Positions 1 through 9,699 of a stretch of 64,000 nt of DNA are shown one piece after another. The stretch's first letter is position 1. Each line of letters starts with the position of its first letter. Source of the stretch: Closterium sp. NIES-65 (lineage: Eukaryota > Streptophyta > Zygnematophyceae > Desmidiales > Closteriaceae); contig CANXME010001998.1 in the NCBI GenBank assembly GCA_948144175.1, positions 62,001 to 126,000 of the forward strand. The letters run 5' to 3'. The position numbers and the translations under genes were made by a program. The notes under the pieces are model-generated. The model searched no databases, was not told the origin of the DNA, and worked only from the letters and a program-made list of their open reading frames with translations.

Positions 1-1701
1 GAAGCCTTAGCGATAGTCATAGCCTTCAAGGCGTGGAGGTGTTACCTAGAGGGAGCCAAGACTACAGTCTATACTGACCACTGCAGTCTCAAATACCTGA
101 AGTCACAGGGGACACTCTCACGACGATAGGTGCGGTGGGTGGACTTCCTGGAAACTCACTTCCACTACGACATCGTCTACAAGCCCGGGCTACACAACAA
201 GGCAGACGCGTTGAGCCGCCCCGGACATGTAGCAGGCATCCAGCTCGACAGGATGAACCCTCTGCTCAAGGGTCTATTCCAACATGGGTACTCAGTGGAC
301 GCAGAGATTGCTATAGCACAGACCAAGCAGCTATTACAGTGGGAGAAAGACTTAGCTGTAAGGAAGGGTTCAGGAAAGATTTGGGTACCGAATTACGCCC
401 CGCTACGGCAGATCCTATTGGAGGAGTTTCACGACGTACCTTACGCGGGACATTTCGGGAGCAACAAGACGTTAGCAGGGATAGCGAAGTATTACTACTG
501 GCCCGGGATGGCAGCAGACGTGCAGCAGTTCGTCACCTCTTGCGACACGTGCCAGCGGATGAAGAGCAGCAAGCAGAAAAAAGCAGGGTTACTTCAGCCT
601 CTACCCGTACCGGAGTAGCCATGGCAGGTCGTTAGCCTCGACTTCATCATAGGGCTTCCTTCGACCTCACGGGGACATGATTCCATCCTCGTGGTGATCG
701 ATAAGTTCTCCAAAATGGGTCACTTCATACCGAACAACGCCACAGCTACAGCTGAAGCAACTGCTCTACTCTTCTTCGACCGCATCATCACCATCCACGG
801 CATCCCCGCTACACTCATCTCAGACAGAGACCCCAAATTCACGAGTAAGTTCTGGAAGGAGCTCATGGGACTATTGGGGACAAAGCTTGCAATGTCTTCA
901 GCATACCACCCCTAGACTGACGGACAGACAGAGCGACTCAATCAAGTGGTTGAACAGTTACTGCGCACAGCTTGCAAGGACGACGTCAGCCACTGGGACA
1001 CACAGTTACCAACCCTAGAGTTCGCTTACAACAACGCATCACATGCGGCCACAGGGAAAACTCCTTTCTTCCTGTGTTACGGACGGGAACCACTCACACC
1101 ACAGCAGCCAACTACATCGGCACACGTCCAAGCCGCACATGACTTCGTCACCACCATGCAGCAGCTATGGGAGAAGACTCAGCGACGTCTCACCACGATG
1201 CAGAACTCCCAGAAGCAGTATGCCGATCGTCAGCAACGTGATCACTCAGTAGCAGTCGGAGATCAGGTGCTTCTTGACACGCGCAACTTGAACCTGTCTC
1301 ACCTTCCATCCAAACTCCGGCCTCGCTTTTGTGGTCCTTTTCTCGTTGAGGCACAGGTGACACCAGCTACATTCCGCTTGCGCTTACAAGATACATGGAA
1401 GCTTCACAACGCTTTCCATGTCCAGCTACTGAAGCCCTACAAGGACCCCAACCAACAGTTCCAGGGACGGCAACTACGGCCACCACCACCTGTTCTCATA
1501 CAGGATGAACCCGAGTATGAGATCGAGCGCGTTCTCTCTCATCGGCGCCGCGGTGGCTAGACTCTCGAGGTTCTGATACGCTGGAAGGGATACGACCCCA
1601 CTGAGGACAGTTGGGTTGCAGAAGCTGATATGGGCAACGCACGCCGTGCTCTCAAGGACTATCTTGTCAAGCAGGGTGTATCTCACGCCACCCAGCTTTG
1701 A
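1..1701 (+). pseudogene. Ty3/gypsy chromovirus pol, 3' part (RNase H tail, integrase, chromodomain)
   Basis: One reading frame (frame 1) runs from the window edge to a TGA at 1699-1701, 567 codons without a frameshift, broken only by TAG at 127, 616, 913 and 1558. Order: RNase H tail (TDHCSLKYL, then KADALSRP near 205-225), the integrase zinc-binding domain (GHFGSNKT ... CDTCQRM), the integrase core (SLDFIIGLP, DRDPKFTS, then TDGQTERLNQ after a stop), and a C-terminal chromodomain (EYEIERVL ... LIRWKGYDPTEDSWV, about 1510-1640). The integrase would insert the element cDNA and the chromodomain would bias it to heterochromatin in a working copy. The four stops lie where family members usually have Gln or a similar residue. 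Gag, protease and most RT lie before the window. Domain identity is secure; the element is defective as read. Confidence 0.93.
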
Positions 1702-2109
1702 GGGGGGGACGTGTGAGAGTACGACGGCTTATGCCAGCTATGCTTGCTTGCCTCTACTTTATCATGCTATTTCTAGCATAGGATAATCATATGCATGCAT
1801 GAATTGCTTGATTTCCTAGGCTAGGTGCTTTCCTATATTTTATTATAGTTATAGCACCGAGCTAGGTTAGGTGCACCGAATTCTGGCTTTTCGGTTGCCA
1901 CCGAATTGCCTTCTACCGGATTCGGTAAGGATCTGTTCGGGACGCTTCGCGACCCGCGGAACCTTCGCGTAACACCTGGTTACGGGGCCTTGTGTCGAGC
2001 CTATACATAGCATCGTGTTGTACCCAGGTGGACATTCGATTCAATTCAATTCAATTCAATTCGACTCAATTCTCATTCTCTTTTCTGAACTCGATCATAG
2101 ATCCTCACA
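1700..2109 (+). repeat. Polypurine tract and LTR of the gypsy element
   Basis: A G-rich polypurine run (GAGGGGGGGACG) lies directly before an LTR at 1712-2109 (398 bp) that begins TGTGAG and ends CTCACA, a perfect 6-bp inverted terminal pair. A TATACATA element near 1999 could be the promoter TATA box. No second LTR is in the window, so the TSD cannot be checked. Sequence after 2109 changes abruptly to an unrelated copia fragment, which supports the boundary. Confidence 0.75.
2034..2075. repeat. ATTCA microsatellite inside the gypsy LTR
   Basis: Imperfect tandem ATTCA/ATTCG units near the 3' end of the LTR. Probably replication slippage within the element. Confidence 0.8.
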
Positions 2110-2325
2110 TCCAGCAGCACATCCAACTTCTTGGCGACAAGCCTCACCCACACATAGCGGGTCTTGCGGTCCTACAAGCTGCCGTCCTAGGCAACCACGC
2201 AAAACAGCCCGCTCAGGTCAATGTGCACGACGGCCAGCACGTCGTCGGCGTCGGAGCCTTGGTCGGGGAAGGTGTGCCGCACCAGCTTCCCGCCGACGCA
2301 CGAGACACACGGAGTGGTTAGTGGC
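2110..2325 (-). pseudogene. Copia integrase fragment related to element H
   Basis: The minus strand encodes the integrase N-terminal zinc region and start of the core: CVGGKLVRHTF, VVHIDLSG, then KTRYVWVRL after two TAG stops. The same block occurs in element H at about 36150-36370 (CIGGKMAWHTF, IVHIDLCG), so it comes from that copia lineage. It is about 70 codons, not connected to other coding sequence, and is cut on one side by the gypsy LTR. A dead fragment. Confidence 0.8.
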
Positions 2326-2353
2326 TGGGGTTGTGACATGGTATAGAGCTAGG
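2312..2353 (+). repeat. Possible LTR-end/primer-site fragment of the TRIM type
   Basis: A short block (AGTGG.TAGTGGCTGGGG, then TGTGACATGGTATAGAGC) resembles the LTR end plus primer binding site of the small element at 6031-6374 read on its coding strand. Only about 40 bp matches, no partner LTR was found, and following sequence is rearranged relative to that element. Weak call. Confidence 0.3.
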
Positions 2354-2489
2354 TCGTTCCTGACCTATTTTTGAAGGGCCCACCGTTAACCTTCACGATG
2401 GCACGTCCAGTTAAGTAGCGAATCACGGCCCCATTCGTCCTTTCCCCTCGCTTGCCCATAGCAAAATTCGTCATGGTAGGCATGACAGA

Positions 2490-3340
2490 CGCTATGGTCG
2501 CGGCGGGAGTGACGGCGATCATCGACCCGCTGCTTCGCGCCATCGCTCTCGCCCCCGTCGACCCCGCGCACTACCCCTTTTGCAGCTCGCCACCCGCGCG
2601 ACTTTCGCTGCTGCAGCTCGTCGCCCGTCCCGTCGCGCTGTCGCCCGTCACCTGATCCCCGCCACCCGCACGCACTCCGCTGCCCGTCGCCAAGTCCCCG
2701 CCCGCCCTCCCGTCGACTTCGCAACAGCTGTGAAGGGAGTGGCGGGAGTGGCGAGAGTGGTGGGAGTGGCGGGAGAAGCTGCTGCTACGCCATTGCACTC
2801 GCCAGATCGTCCGTGACCTGCACCCCGCACCTTGCCCGTCGCCCGTACGCCACCCGCACCCCGCACCCCGCCCGCCGCCCGTGCGCCACCCGCACCCCGC
2901 ACCGTGCCCGTTGCTCGTACGCCATCCACACCACGCACGACGTCTGTGCCCCCATCCGCGAGACCCGTCCGCACCCTGTACCTGCACCTAGACCGCCGTT
3001 CTGCCCCAGATCCCGCCCCCCCCTCCACCGACAACTGCCACCCCACCCCCATCTCCGACCCCGTGTTGCCCTGTTCTGCCCGTGCTGCCCCGATCTGCCC
3101 GTTTGTGCCTATCCGTGCTATCCGTACCTGTTGGTGCCCCACCAGTGCTGTCAGTTCTCGCTCGCGCCCCACCCGGTCTGTGCTGCCCGGTCTCGTGCTG
3201 CCCGTCACCCCCGTGCAGCCCGTCCGTACAGCACCTAGTTGCTACCCGAACCCGCTACCCGTACCCGTGCTCCTCGCACACCGCGCATCTCCTGCGGGGC
3301 GTTCAATCGCAGCCGAGCACCTGTTCCACCGCGGTGGTTC
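2490..3340 (+). repeat. GC-rich repetitive leader of copia derivative C
   Basis: Cytosine-rich sequence with repeated CGCACCCCGCACC and GCCCGTCGCC-like units. All three plus frames are open for long stretches because stops are rare at this composition; the conceptual proteins are not credible genes. The equivalent position in related elements (A, B, J, K, L) is also a GC-rich tandem-repeat leader, so I read this as the 5' leader of a copia derivative. Confidence 0.6.
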
Positions 3341-3978
3341 AGATCCTGATTGGTGGTTGCTGCTTGTTAGCTTCAGAGGGGGCCCCTTGCTGGTGTTCCC
3401 ACGCCCTGTAATGGGGTTTTACAGGTGTACCCCTTCAAGGGGGGCTCTGCATATGGTTATGCACTTCAGGCAGATAGGGGTGTGTCAAAATAGATTTTTC
3501 TCTATTTAGTATAATCTGCCTGTAGTGTAGCTGTTGTGCAATTCCTTTGTATGGTGGTGCACCTCTTTCACCTTTGTTAATTTGCTATATGTACCTTGTA
3601 TGCTATAGTGAACTCACCCATTCTTCAATCCTCCTTGGCACAAACTCCTCGATACCCGCATGGCCTAGGCTTCTAAGCCTAGGCCCTAGTTAAACCCGGT
3701 TACCAGTTAAGTTAGTCTTGTAACACTTGTGCCTACTTGGTCTCACTTGCTCACTTCTTGACTTTGCTTATCCTGTGATCTATATACTTATACCTGCATG
3801 CTTACACTTGCTAGGTTGTGATTACTATACTACTTGTTCTTCTAAATATATAACTCTGCATGTGAACTAGCCTTGTGGCCATTTGCTTGTGCTCGGACTG
3901 TGTGGTGACATTGTAATCCACCTTGAGCTTGAGCTTGCTTTGCTCTCTTGCTTGTCCCCTACTTTGCCTATGGGGGTG
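3341..3978 (+). mobile_element. 3' noncoding part of element C (coding-less copia derivative)
   Basis: After the GC-rich leader the sequence passes straight into the AT-richer 3' tail of this family with no gag or pol between. The tail has the conserved block (GTGCTCGGACTGTGTGG near 3889, CTTGAGCTTG..., CCTATGGGGGTG near 3968) that precedes the 3' LTR of A, J and K. It leads into an LTR beginning at 3979. I cannot place the 5' LTR or primer site, so the 5' end of C is undefined. Confidence 0.55.
3662..3685. repeat. Near-perfect palindrome
   Basis: Arms of 11 bp (GGCCTAGGCTT and its complement) separated by two bases, inside the noncoding part of element C. Could form a cruciform or RNA hairpin; no function can be assigned. 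Confidence 0.85.
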
Positions 3979-4035
3979 TGTCAGAACTATGCATTTATAT
4001 GCTCTAGGCTGTAGTGGGGCACTTCTTATGGGGTA
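3979..4035 (+). repeat. 3' LTR of element C, left part (split by B)
   Basis: Begins TGTCAGAAC and matches the first 57 bases or so of the LTRs of J and A. It is interrupted by element B and resumes at 5590. The two parts sum to 133 bp, the normal length for this LTR family. Confidence 0.8.
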
Positions 4036-4164
4036 TGTCAGAATGTTATCTTATGCTCTAGCCTGTAGTGGGGTGCTCTATAGCGAGTACAACCCTTCTA
4101 GGGTCTCCTATTTGTGTCCCCATTCTTGCTAGTGCAGCCCTCTTCTTTCTTTTACACTTTCACA
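4036..4164 (+). repeat. 5' LTR of element B
   Basis: 129 bp, TGTCAGAATG at the start and TTTCACA at the end, nearly identical to 5456-5584. A CTCTAGCCTGTAGTGGGG block is shared with the LTRs of A, J, K and L, placing B in the same family. Confidence 0.92.
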
Positions 4165-4178
4165 TGCTATCAGAGCAG
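4165..4178 (+). other. Primer binding site of element B
   Basis: TGCTATCAGAGCAG directly follows the LTR. It differs by one base from TGGTATCAGAGC, the usual copia site complementary to the 3' end of initiator tRNA-Met. Confidence 0.75.
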
Positions 4179-4254
4179 ATCGATCCCCTTGGATCGATCC
4201 TATGGGTGGGCTCACCACCTCGTTGCTTCCGCTGCAACTACCACTGCTACTCTC

Positions 4255-4480
4255 TGTGCCGCACGCCCCGTGGCGTGCGGCAGTTTTTTTTCTTCCTGCC
4301 GTGCGCCCCGAGGCGCGCGGCGGTTCTCTTCCCGCCGTGCGCCCCGAGGCGTGCGGCGGTTCTCTGCCCGCCGTGCGCCCCGAGGCGCGCGGCGGTTTTC
4401 TGCCCGCCGTGCGCCCCGAGGCGCGCGGCGGTTTTCTGCCCGCTATGCGCCCCGAGGCGCGCGACGGGCTTCTGCCCCGT
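4255..4480 (+). repeat. Tandem repeat array in the leader of B, unit about 36 bp
   Basis: About six imperfect copies of a unit containing CGTGCGCCCCGAGGCG, CGCGGCGGTT and CTGCCCGC. Open in all frames because of composition; not a gene. A C homopolymer of about 18 bases follows near 4749. Confidence 0.88.
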
Positions 4481-5349
4481 CACTCGGCCCGTCGCCCCCG
4501 GGAGGCGCTGCGACGGGCGACGGGGACCTGCGCGTTGCACCCCGTCGCCCTACCTACGGCCCCGGCCCCGTCGCCCTACCTGCGCCCCGGCCCCGTCGCC
4601 CTGCTTGTGACCCCGGCCCCGACGCCCCACCTCCGACCCCTTTTCCCGTCGCCCGTCGCGGCTCCCTCGGGGGCCGTACCTGGGGGAGGGGGGCAAGCGC
4701 CGCCCCTTCTGCCGCATGTTTTGGCGCCCTGGGAGGCCGCGCGTCGGTCCCCCCCCCCCCCCCCCCTCCCCCGTAACCTCTCTACCCGCCATCCCGCCCT
4801 GCCAGTGTTAGGGTTTGGGGGGTGGCGAGTAGGGGGTGGCGAGTATGGGGGTGGCAGTTGTGCATTCCTCCCTTTGCTCCTCCTCCTCCTTCGTCTCCCA
4901 CTGCTGCAGCTGTCGCTGAGGGGGGTGGATGAGTGGGAGACTGGGGTTTAGGGTTTAAGGGGGGTGCGTGGGAGTGGAGCTAGGGTTTGAGCAGTGGGCG
5001 TGTGCCGAGAGTGTGGGATAGTTTGGGGAAGCAAAATGGAGGTTGCCGTCGTGTCGCCAGCAGCACCTGTATTCCGGGGACTTCGTCCGGTAGCCCAGTC
5101 GTAGCCAGCTGTGCCAGCCGCCCGTGGGTCCGTTGCTCGTCTGCCGCTACTTTAGCCGCGGGGCCATTTACTCCAGTATTCCGGAGCGTTGTTCCGGTAG
5201 CCGCTGTGCCAGTGTGCCTCCTGTTGCCCGTGTGTCTGCAGCTTCATCCGTCGCCTCCTATCTCCTCTCCTCTCACTCTCTCTCCTCCTCCTCACTTGCC
5301 CGTTGTGACTACAACTAGCTTTGTTCATAATTGTTAACTTCAAACTATT

Positions 5350-5455
5350 GCTTCTTGAACTTGTGCTCAGAATGTGTGGTGACATTGTGATCCACCCTGA
5401 GCTTGTACTGCTTTGCTTGCTCTGCTGATTACACCCCACTTTGGCTATGGTGGTG
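5350..5455 (+). other. Conserved 3' noncoding block and polypurine tract of B
   Basis: Contains GTGCTCAGAATGTGTGG, CACCCTGAGCTTG and a terminal GGCTATGGTGGTG before the 3' LTR. The same block lies before the 3' LTRs of C, A, J and K and in F. Its retention in a coding-less element implies a cis-acting role such as plus-strand priming or RNA recognition. Confidence 0.75.
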
Positions 5456-5584
5456 TGTCAGAATGTTATCTTATGCTCTAGCCTGTAGTGGGGTGCTCTA
5501 TAGCGAGCACAACCCTTCTAGGGTTTCCTATTTGTGTCCCCATTCTTCCTAGTGCAGCCCTTTTCTTTCTTCTACACTTTCACA
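5456..5584 (+). repeat. 3' LTR of element B
   Basis: 129 bp, differing from the 5' LTR at only a handful of bases by eye, which suggests a fairly recent insertion. Followed by the GGGTA duplication. Confidence 0.92.
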
Positions 5585-5589
5585 GGGTA

Positions 5590-5665
5590 CAGCCCAATTA
5601 GGTTTTGCATATACAAACCCTGTACTGCTGTCATTCTAGTCATTCTTGATTCCTACTTTCTGACA
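5590..5665 (+). repeat. 3' LTR of element C, right part
   Basis: Continues the LTR interrupted at 4035 (CAGCCCAATTAGG...) and ends TCTGACA. The flank after it (ATTTA) is the expected right target duplication, but the left partner was not found. Confidence 0.7.
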
Positions 5666-5738
5666 ATTTATATGTGCCTAAACATGAATTATTATATGTG
5701 TGTTGTTTAGTTTTTATTGAAGGTTAACTTACGTCCAG

Positions 5739-7092
5739 AAGGAGCACGCGAGGGCAAGACTATCTTAAATATCTCGATGATCACACAGTCGAGCGACGCT
5801 CCATTGAGCTTTTACACATCGAGCACGTCGATTTCGTCAACATTCGCAATAAGACAAGACGTAAGGCCATTTTTTCATTGTGATTATCTACATCTTCCCA
5901 TGATTGATATATAACAAGTACTTCTTCTAAAAAATTGCATTTCTTTTTCAACAATTATGAAATTTGGGTGGATACTATTCAAGGCAAAATACACTACGAG
6001 CGATTAGGAACAATGAGAAGATGCTCACTATGTCAGAATCCCAGCCACTAGACCACTGGGATAAAAGGGCTTGTTAGGTAGCGGATCAGTGCGCCCATAA
6101 CCCCCCAGGCCAACATGCCTGTAAACCTTCCCTAGGATCAATCGGGGATCACCAGTGGATCTCTGACACCCCCTCGCACTAGGATGCCCGAAGTGCACAC
6201 ACCGGGATTCGACCCGAGACCTTCGCTCTGATACCATGTCAGAATCCCAGCCACTAGACCACTGGGATAAAATGGCTTGTTAAGTAGCGGGTCAGTGCGC
6301 CCATAACCCCCCAGGCCAACATGCCTGTAACCCTTCCCTAGAATCAATCGGGGATCACCAGTGGACCTCTAACACACTGGGCTTATAAAGTCAAAACTTG
6401 TAGGTTGATTATTCTACACTTGAACAGATTATGAAGACTCATGCGACTGTGAAATCAGTGAGGTATGAGAGAGATGAAGGGTGTTTTTTGATGATTGTTT
6501 CTTTAATTTGTGTGGGTTTGCATTCTGTTGTGTGAGTATGTGCTTTCATTCATGTTTCCACTGCATTAATAACACATGTCCGTGGGTTTCAAAAGTTATG
6601 ATCAAACTATCATGTCCGAGAAGGTTCTTTGCCCACTCAGTGAGTGTGTTCATTTGAACTGGATTTGATAAAATTTACGGTTTTTTCAGATCATTCAGAT
6701 TGTGTTGTTTCATGTGACAGTTGGATGATTCAAACGCTATGCAATTTACTTCCCCCCCATGCTAGGTAGAAGATGCGATAGCCTAGTGTATGGGTCAAGT
6801 AACTAACATGCATTTCCATCATATTACGCATTCACATGATTGGTATGGTATATACAGGTATATACTACACATATAAATACAACATATGCATCATATTTAA
6901 GCATTATTATTTAATGTTCATCGTTATGCATGCATTCCAACTTTATTTATGCAAAACATAATATTTCTGCGTACGCATTACAGAATAAACAGCTGCATAA
7001 CTTTCAATTACATCAGTCTTGCACTCTATTCATCCATACGAAGAGCGAGGGCAAATTAAAGAAGTTCAAGAAATATTGTACCATGTCAAGTG
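5739..7092 (+). CDS. Candidate exon blocks of an unrecognised host gene
   Basis: Four short blocks have splice-like borders and compatible phases: 5739-5860 (donor GTAAGG), 6428-6462 (acceptor ACAG, donor GTATGA), 6721-6765 (donor GTAGAA) and 7017-7092 (acceptor ATCAG, donor GTAAGC). The first reads a hydrophilic stretch with LKYLDDHTVERR and IEHVDFVNIRN; the second and third read HYEDSCDCEISE and LDDSNAMQFTSPPC. A TAG closes the third block in that phase, so the model is wrong there or the gene is broken. I recognise no family. The TRIM element would sit in the intron between blocks 1 and 2, and element A inserts after block 4. All of this is inference from codon texture and splice motifs. 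Confidence 0.25.
6031..6168 (-). repeat. 3' LTR of the TRIM element
   Basis: 138 bp, roughly ten differences from its partner by eye, so the insertion is not very recent. Contains a hairpin formed by ATCCCAG and CTGGGAT around TGGTCTAGTGG. Confidence 0.88.
6225..6236 (-). other. Primer binding site of the TRIM element
   Basis: Minus-strand TGGTATCAGAGC abuts the 5' LTR and is a perfect 12-base match to the standard initiator tRNA-Met primer site. Confidence 0.88.
6237..6374 (-). repeat. 5' LTR of the TRIM element
   Basis: 138 bp, starting (minus strand) TGTTAGAGG and ending TTCTGACA next to the primer site. A box-A-like TGGTCTAGTGGC lies near its end, about 46 bases ahead of a box-B-like GGGTCGAATCC in the interior. 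Confidence 0.88.
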
Positions 7093-7245
7093 GTAAGCTG
7101 TCATGGCAAGTGAGTAGCAATCGTTTAGGCTATCGTGTACAAGCTTTTTTAGTTTATCTTTTATATACATTTATAGATGATGAAAAAAAATTGTTGTACA
7201 TAACCTTTGTAATAGGTTGCTTAGCAACCCAAAAAATACCCCTAC
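6380..7245. other. AT-rich stretch without a firm gene
   Basis: Apart from the weak exon-like blocks described for 5739-7092 I see no coding region, RNA gene or element here. Base composition is clearly AT-richer than the retroelements on both sides, consistent with host intronic or intergenic DNA. Confidence 0.5.
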
Positions 7246-7250
7246 CAAGT

Positions 7251-7382
7251 TGACGAGAAGTGAGAATGGAATGAATGAACTATGAAACAGTTGGGAACAA
7301 GTACTAACCTTAATTGGGTTGTACCCCTTATAAGCTACCCCACTACAGCCTACACAAATGTATAAGCTATAATGTTCTGACA
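7251..7382 (-). repeat. 3' LTR of element A
   Basis: 132 bp; minus strand begins TGTCAGAACATTATAG and ends TTCTCGTCA. Contains TGTAGTGGGGTAG and AACCCAATTA, shared with J and L. Confidence 0.95.
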
Positions 7383-7520
7383 CACCCACATAGGCAAAGT
7401 GGGGGAGAACAAGAGGTCACAAGACCAGTCAAGCAAAGCAAAGCAAAGCAAAGCTCAGGGTGGATCACAAAGTCACCACACAGTCCAAGCACAAGAGTAA
7501 GGCCACAAGGCCAGTTCACA
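7383..7520 (-). other. Polypurine tract and conserved 3' noncoding block of A
   Basis: On the minus strand the conserved tail (CACCCTGAGC, repeated TTTGC units, TTGTTCTCCCCC, ACTTTGCCTATGTGGG) runs into the 3' LTR. It matches the tails of J and K and the coding-less elements B and C. Confidence 0.8.
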
Positions 7521-7589
7521 TGCAAGGTCATATATATAAAGGTAAAACAAGCAAGGGTAGGTATAGAAAGAAGACAATACAAACAAGAT

Positions 7590-9360
7590 CAAGAAGTGAG
7601 CAAGTGAGGCCAGGTAGGCACAAGACCTAGCACAGTACAGAATTGCTAATGATCACAAGGCGGAAGGGCCTTGGTGAAGATATCAGCAGTGTTGGCCTCA
7701 GAGGCCACGTAGGTGAGGCGCAGCAGACCACGCTGCTGCAGCTCATGAGACAGGAAGTAGCGGAGAGCAATGTGCTTCGTTCTGTGCTCCAGTCTGTACT
7801 CCCGACACAAGGCCAGCATGGCCTTGTTGTCGACGTACAGAACTGGAGGAGAACGAGGCGGCTCTCCTAGGTCAGTCAACAGGTAGGTGAGCCAGCGTAG
7901 CTCCTGTGCAGCCATGGCCCCTACGTAGATCTCAGCCTCACAGCTCGAGCCGAGAACAGAGGACGAGCGGGTAGACCGCCACGAAACACTAGCCGGAGCC
8001 AAGGCTGAAGGTGTAACCCTGTGACGACCGCTGCGTAGCCTGGTCGTCAGCCCAAGAAGCGTTAGCGTGACCTGTGAGAGCTACTCGACGTCGCCCTCCA
8101 AGCACTAGCCCCATGCCCGACGTACTGCACACGTAGCGCAACACCCTCTTCGCTGCAGCCATGTGCTCTGGTCAGGTGTCTCCCAGGAGCAACATAGCGT
8201 GCCAAGATGCTAAGAGGGTATGCAAGGTCAGGTTGTGTGCAGGTCATCAGGTACATGAGGCAGCCAACAAGCTCTGGGTACGGGCCACTCGGCTCTACGG
8301 ACTCATCCGAAGGCAGAGCTGAGAGCGAGTGGCGAGTAGACAGAGGAGTGGCCTGAGGCGAGGAGTACGTGAAGCCGAAGCGCTGAAGGACCTGCTGCAC
8401 CATGTGTGAATGAGTCAGGGTAATGGTGCGCTGTGCTCTGTCCCGGGTGATCTGCAAGCCAAGGTAGCTGCACAGTTCACCCAGGTCTGTGCACGTGTGT
8501 CTCTTTTGCAGCTCGGACTTCACGTGGGCGAGTCTAGCAGTGTCAGCAGTGGCAAAGACCAAGTCGTCGACGTACACGAGGATGTAGAACGGCGGCAAAG
8601 AGGTGTTGGTGCGTAGAAACAGCGACGGGTCGGCTGTAGAAGGAGCAAACCCAAGAGCCGCAAGTGTAGTCCTCAGTGTGCCATGCCATTCACGGGGCGC
8701 CTGGCGGAGACCGTAAACTGGCTGCCGGAGGCTCCACTGGGTGCCAAGAGGAAACAACCCTGTGAAGCCTGGAGGGCGGCGCAGCCAGATCTCCTCGTGC
8801 AGGCTGCCCTGCAGGAAAGCAATGCTGAAGTCAAGAGAGTGAAGCTCGTAGTCACGCTGAGCGGCTATGTGCAGCAGCACCCGAAGGGTGGTCATCTTCG
8901 GGGTGGGAGAGAAGGTATGAAAGTTGTCAACTCCCTGCCGCTGACTGAAGCCTCGAGCCACGTAACGCGCCTTGAAGACAGGCGGAGAGCCCGGCGGCCG
9001 CTTCACCCTGAAGATCCACATCCCACTGACGATGTTCGCCCCAGGTGGGGGAACCTCGTCGACGTAGGTGCGTGTGGACTTTCAGGAAGCCATCTCTACG
9101 TCCATGGCCGACTGCCACTGTGAGGAGTAGGGACCCTCGATCGCCTCAGCGTACGATTGAGGAGTCGGGATGTCTGGTGCATCCGGGTCTCCTTCAGGGG
9201 CAATCAGCGTGGACACGAGATGGGGCAAAGCAGCCGCAAAGCACTGGAACTCCTCCTACCTGTCCTCAAGGACGTTCGTGCTAAGAGCACACTCACCCCC
9301 GACGGACGGAGGACAGATAGACTCAGACTCAGCAACAAGAATGGCAGCGTAGTCTAGACG
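7590..9360 (-). pseudogene. Element A reverse transcriptase and RNase H
   Basis: The minus strand carries the copia RT: MWIFRVKRPPGSPP (about 9020), FKARYVARGFSQ, LDFSIAFLQG, VYGLRQAPREW, and the catalytic YVDDLVFA near 8560-8580, then the thumb (LGLQITRD). RNase H follows with EAEIYVGAMAAQELRWL, YVDNKAMLAL and ANTADIFTKALP near 7650-7930. Frames change near 8060 and 8000, and a TGA replaces the Trp codon of ASWKST near 9090. In a working copy this domain would copy element RNA in cytoplasmic particles. Broken as read. Confidence 0.93.
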
Positions 9361-9699
9361 ACAGCGAGCAGCGAAGTCGACAAGCTCAGTAACGAGAGCA
9401 GACGCAGCAGCAGACTCAAAGGAAGGGTCAGTGAAGACAGTAGCAAGTAGGCGCGTGATAGAAGGACTAGCAGCACGAAGGGAGTCAGACTCCCGGTCAG
9501 CAAGAGAAGGAAGAGAGGACTCTGGAGGAGACGGCAACGGGACACGAAGAGGAGCAGTGGAAGGACGGAGTGCCATCTGGTGTGTGCCGGGGACCGCAGG
9601 AGGACGCGGACGTGCAGTACGACCACTAGTGCGAGCAGCACGAACAGGTGACGCGGGACGAGACGCAGGCTCACGATGCTCAGCAAGACCTCCAGTAGG

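Larger units (their letters stand above)
4036..5584 (+). mobile_element. Element B: complete non-autonomous short-LTR copia derivative
   Basis: Two 129-bp LTRs (4036-4164 and 5456-5584, TGTCAG...CACA) flank a 1,291-bp interior. The target duplication GGGTA is perfect (4031-4035 and 5585-5589). The interior holds a primer binding site abutting the 5' LTR, a GC-rich tandem-repeat leader, and the family's conserved 3' block, but no gag or pol sequence. It is larger than a classical TRIM and smaller than a LARD. It must have used proteins of a coding relative such as A, J, K or L. It is inserted inside the 3' LTR of C, so it is younger than C. Confidence 0.92.
6031..6374 (-). mobile_element. TRIM-like miniature LTR retrotransposon (344 bp)
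   Basis: Two direct repeats of exactly 138 bp (6031-6168 and 6237-6374), each bounded by TGTCAGA/TCTGACA-type ends, flank a 68-bp interior. On the minus strand the interior starts with a perfect initiator-Met primer site, TGGTATCAGAGC, and ends with a G-rich polypurine tract (GCGAGGGGG) before the 3' LTR. Flanks CACTA (6026-6030) and CACTG (6375-6379) are a target duplication with one transition. It carries no coding sequence, so it relied on other copia elements. Boundaries rest on three independent signals. Confidence 0.9.

Noticed and set aside
2340..2400. Primer site and 5' start of element C at TGGTATAGAGC
   Set aside because: No LTR precedes it; upstream is a copia integrase fragment and the short match is better explained by a TRIM-like fragment. 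C's 5' end left undefined.
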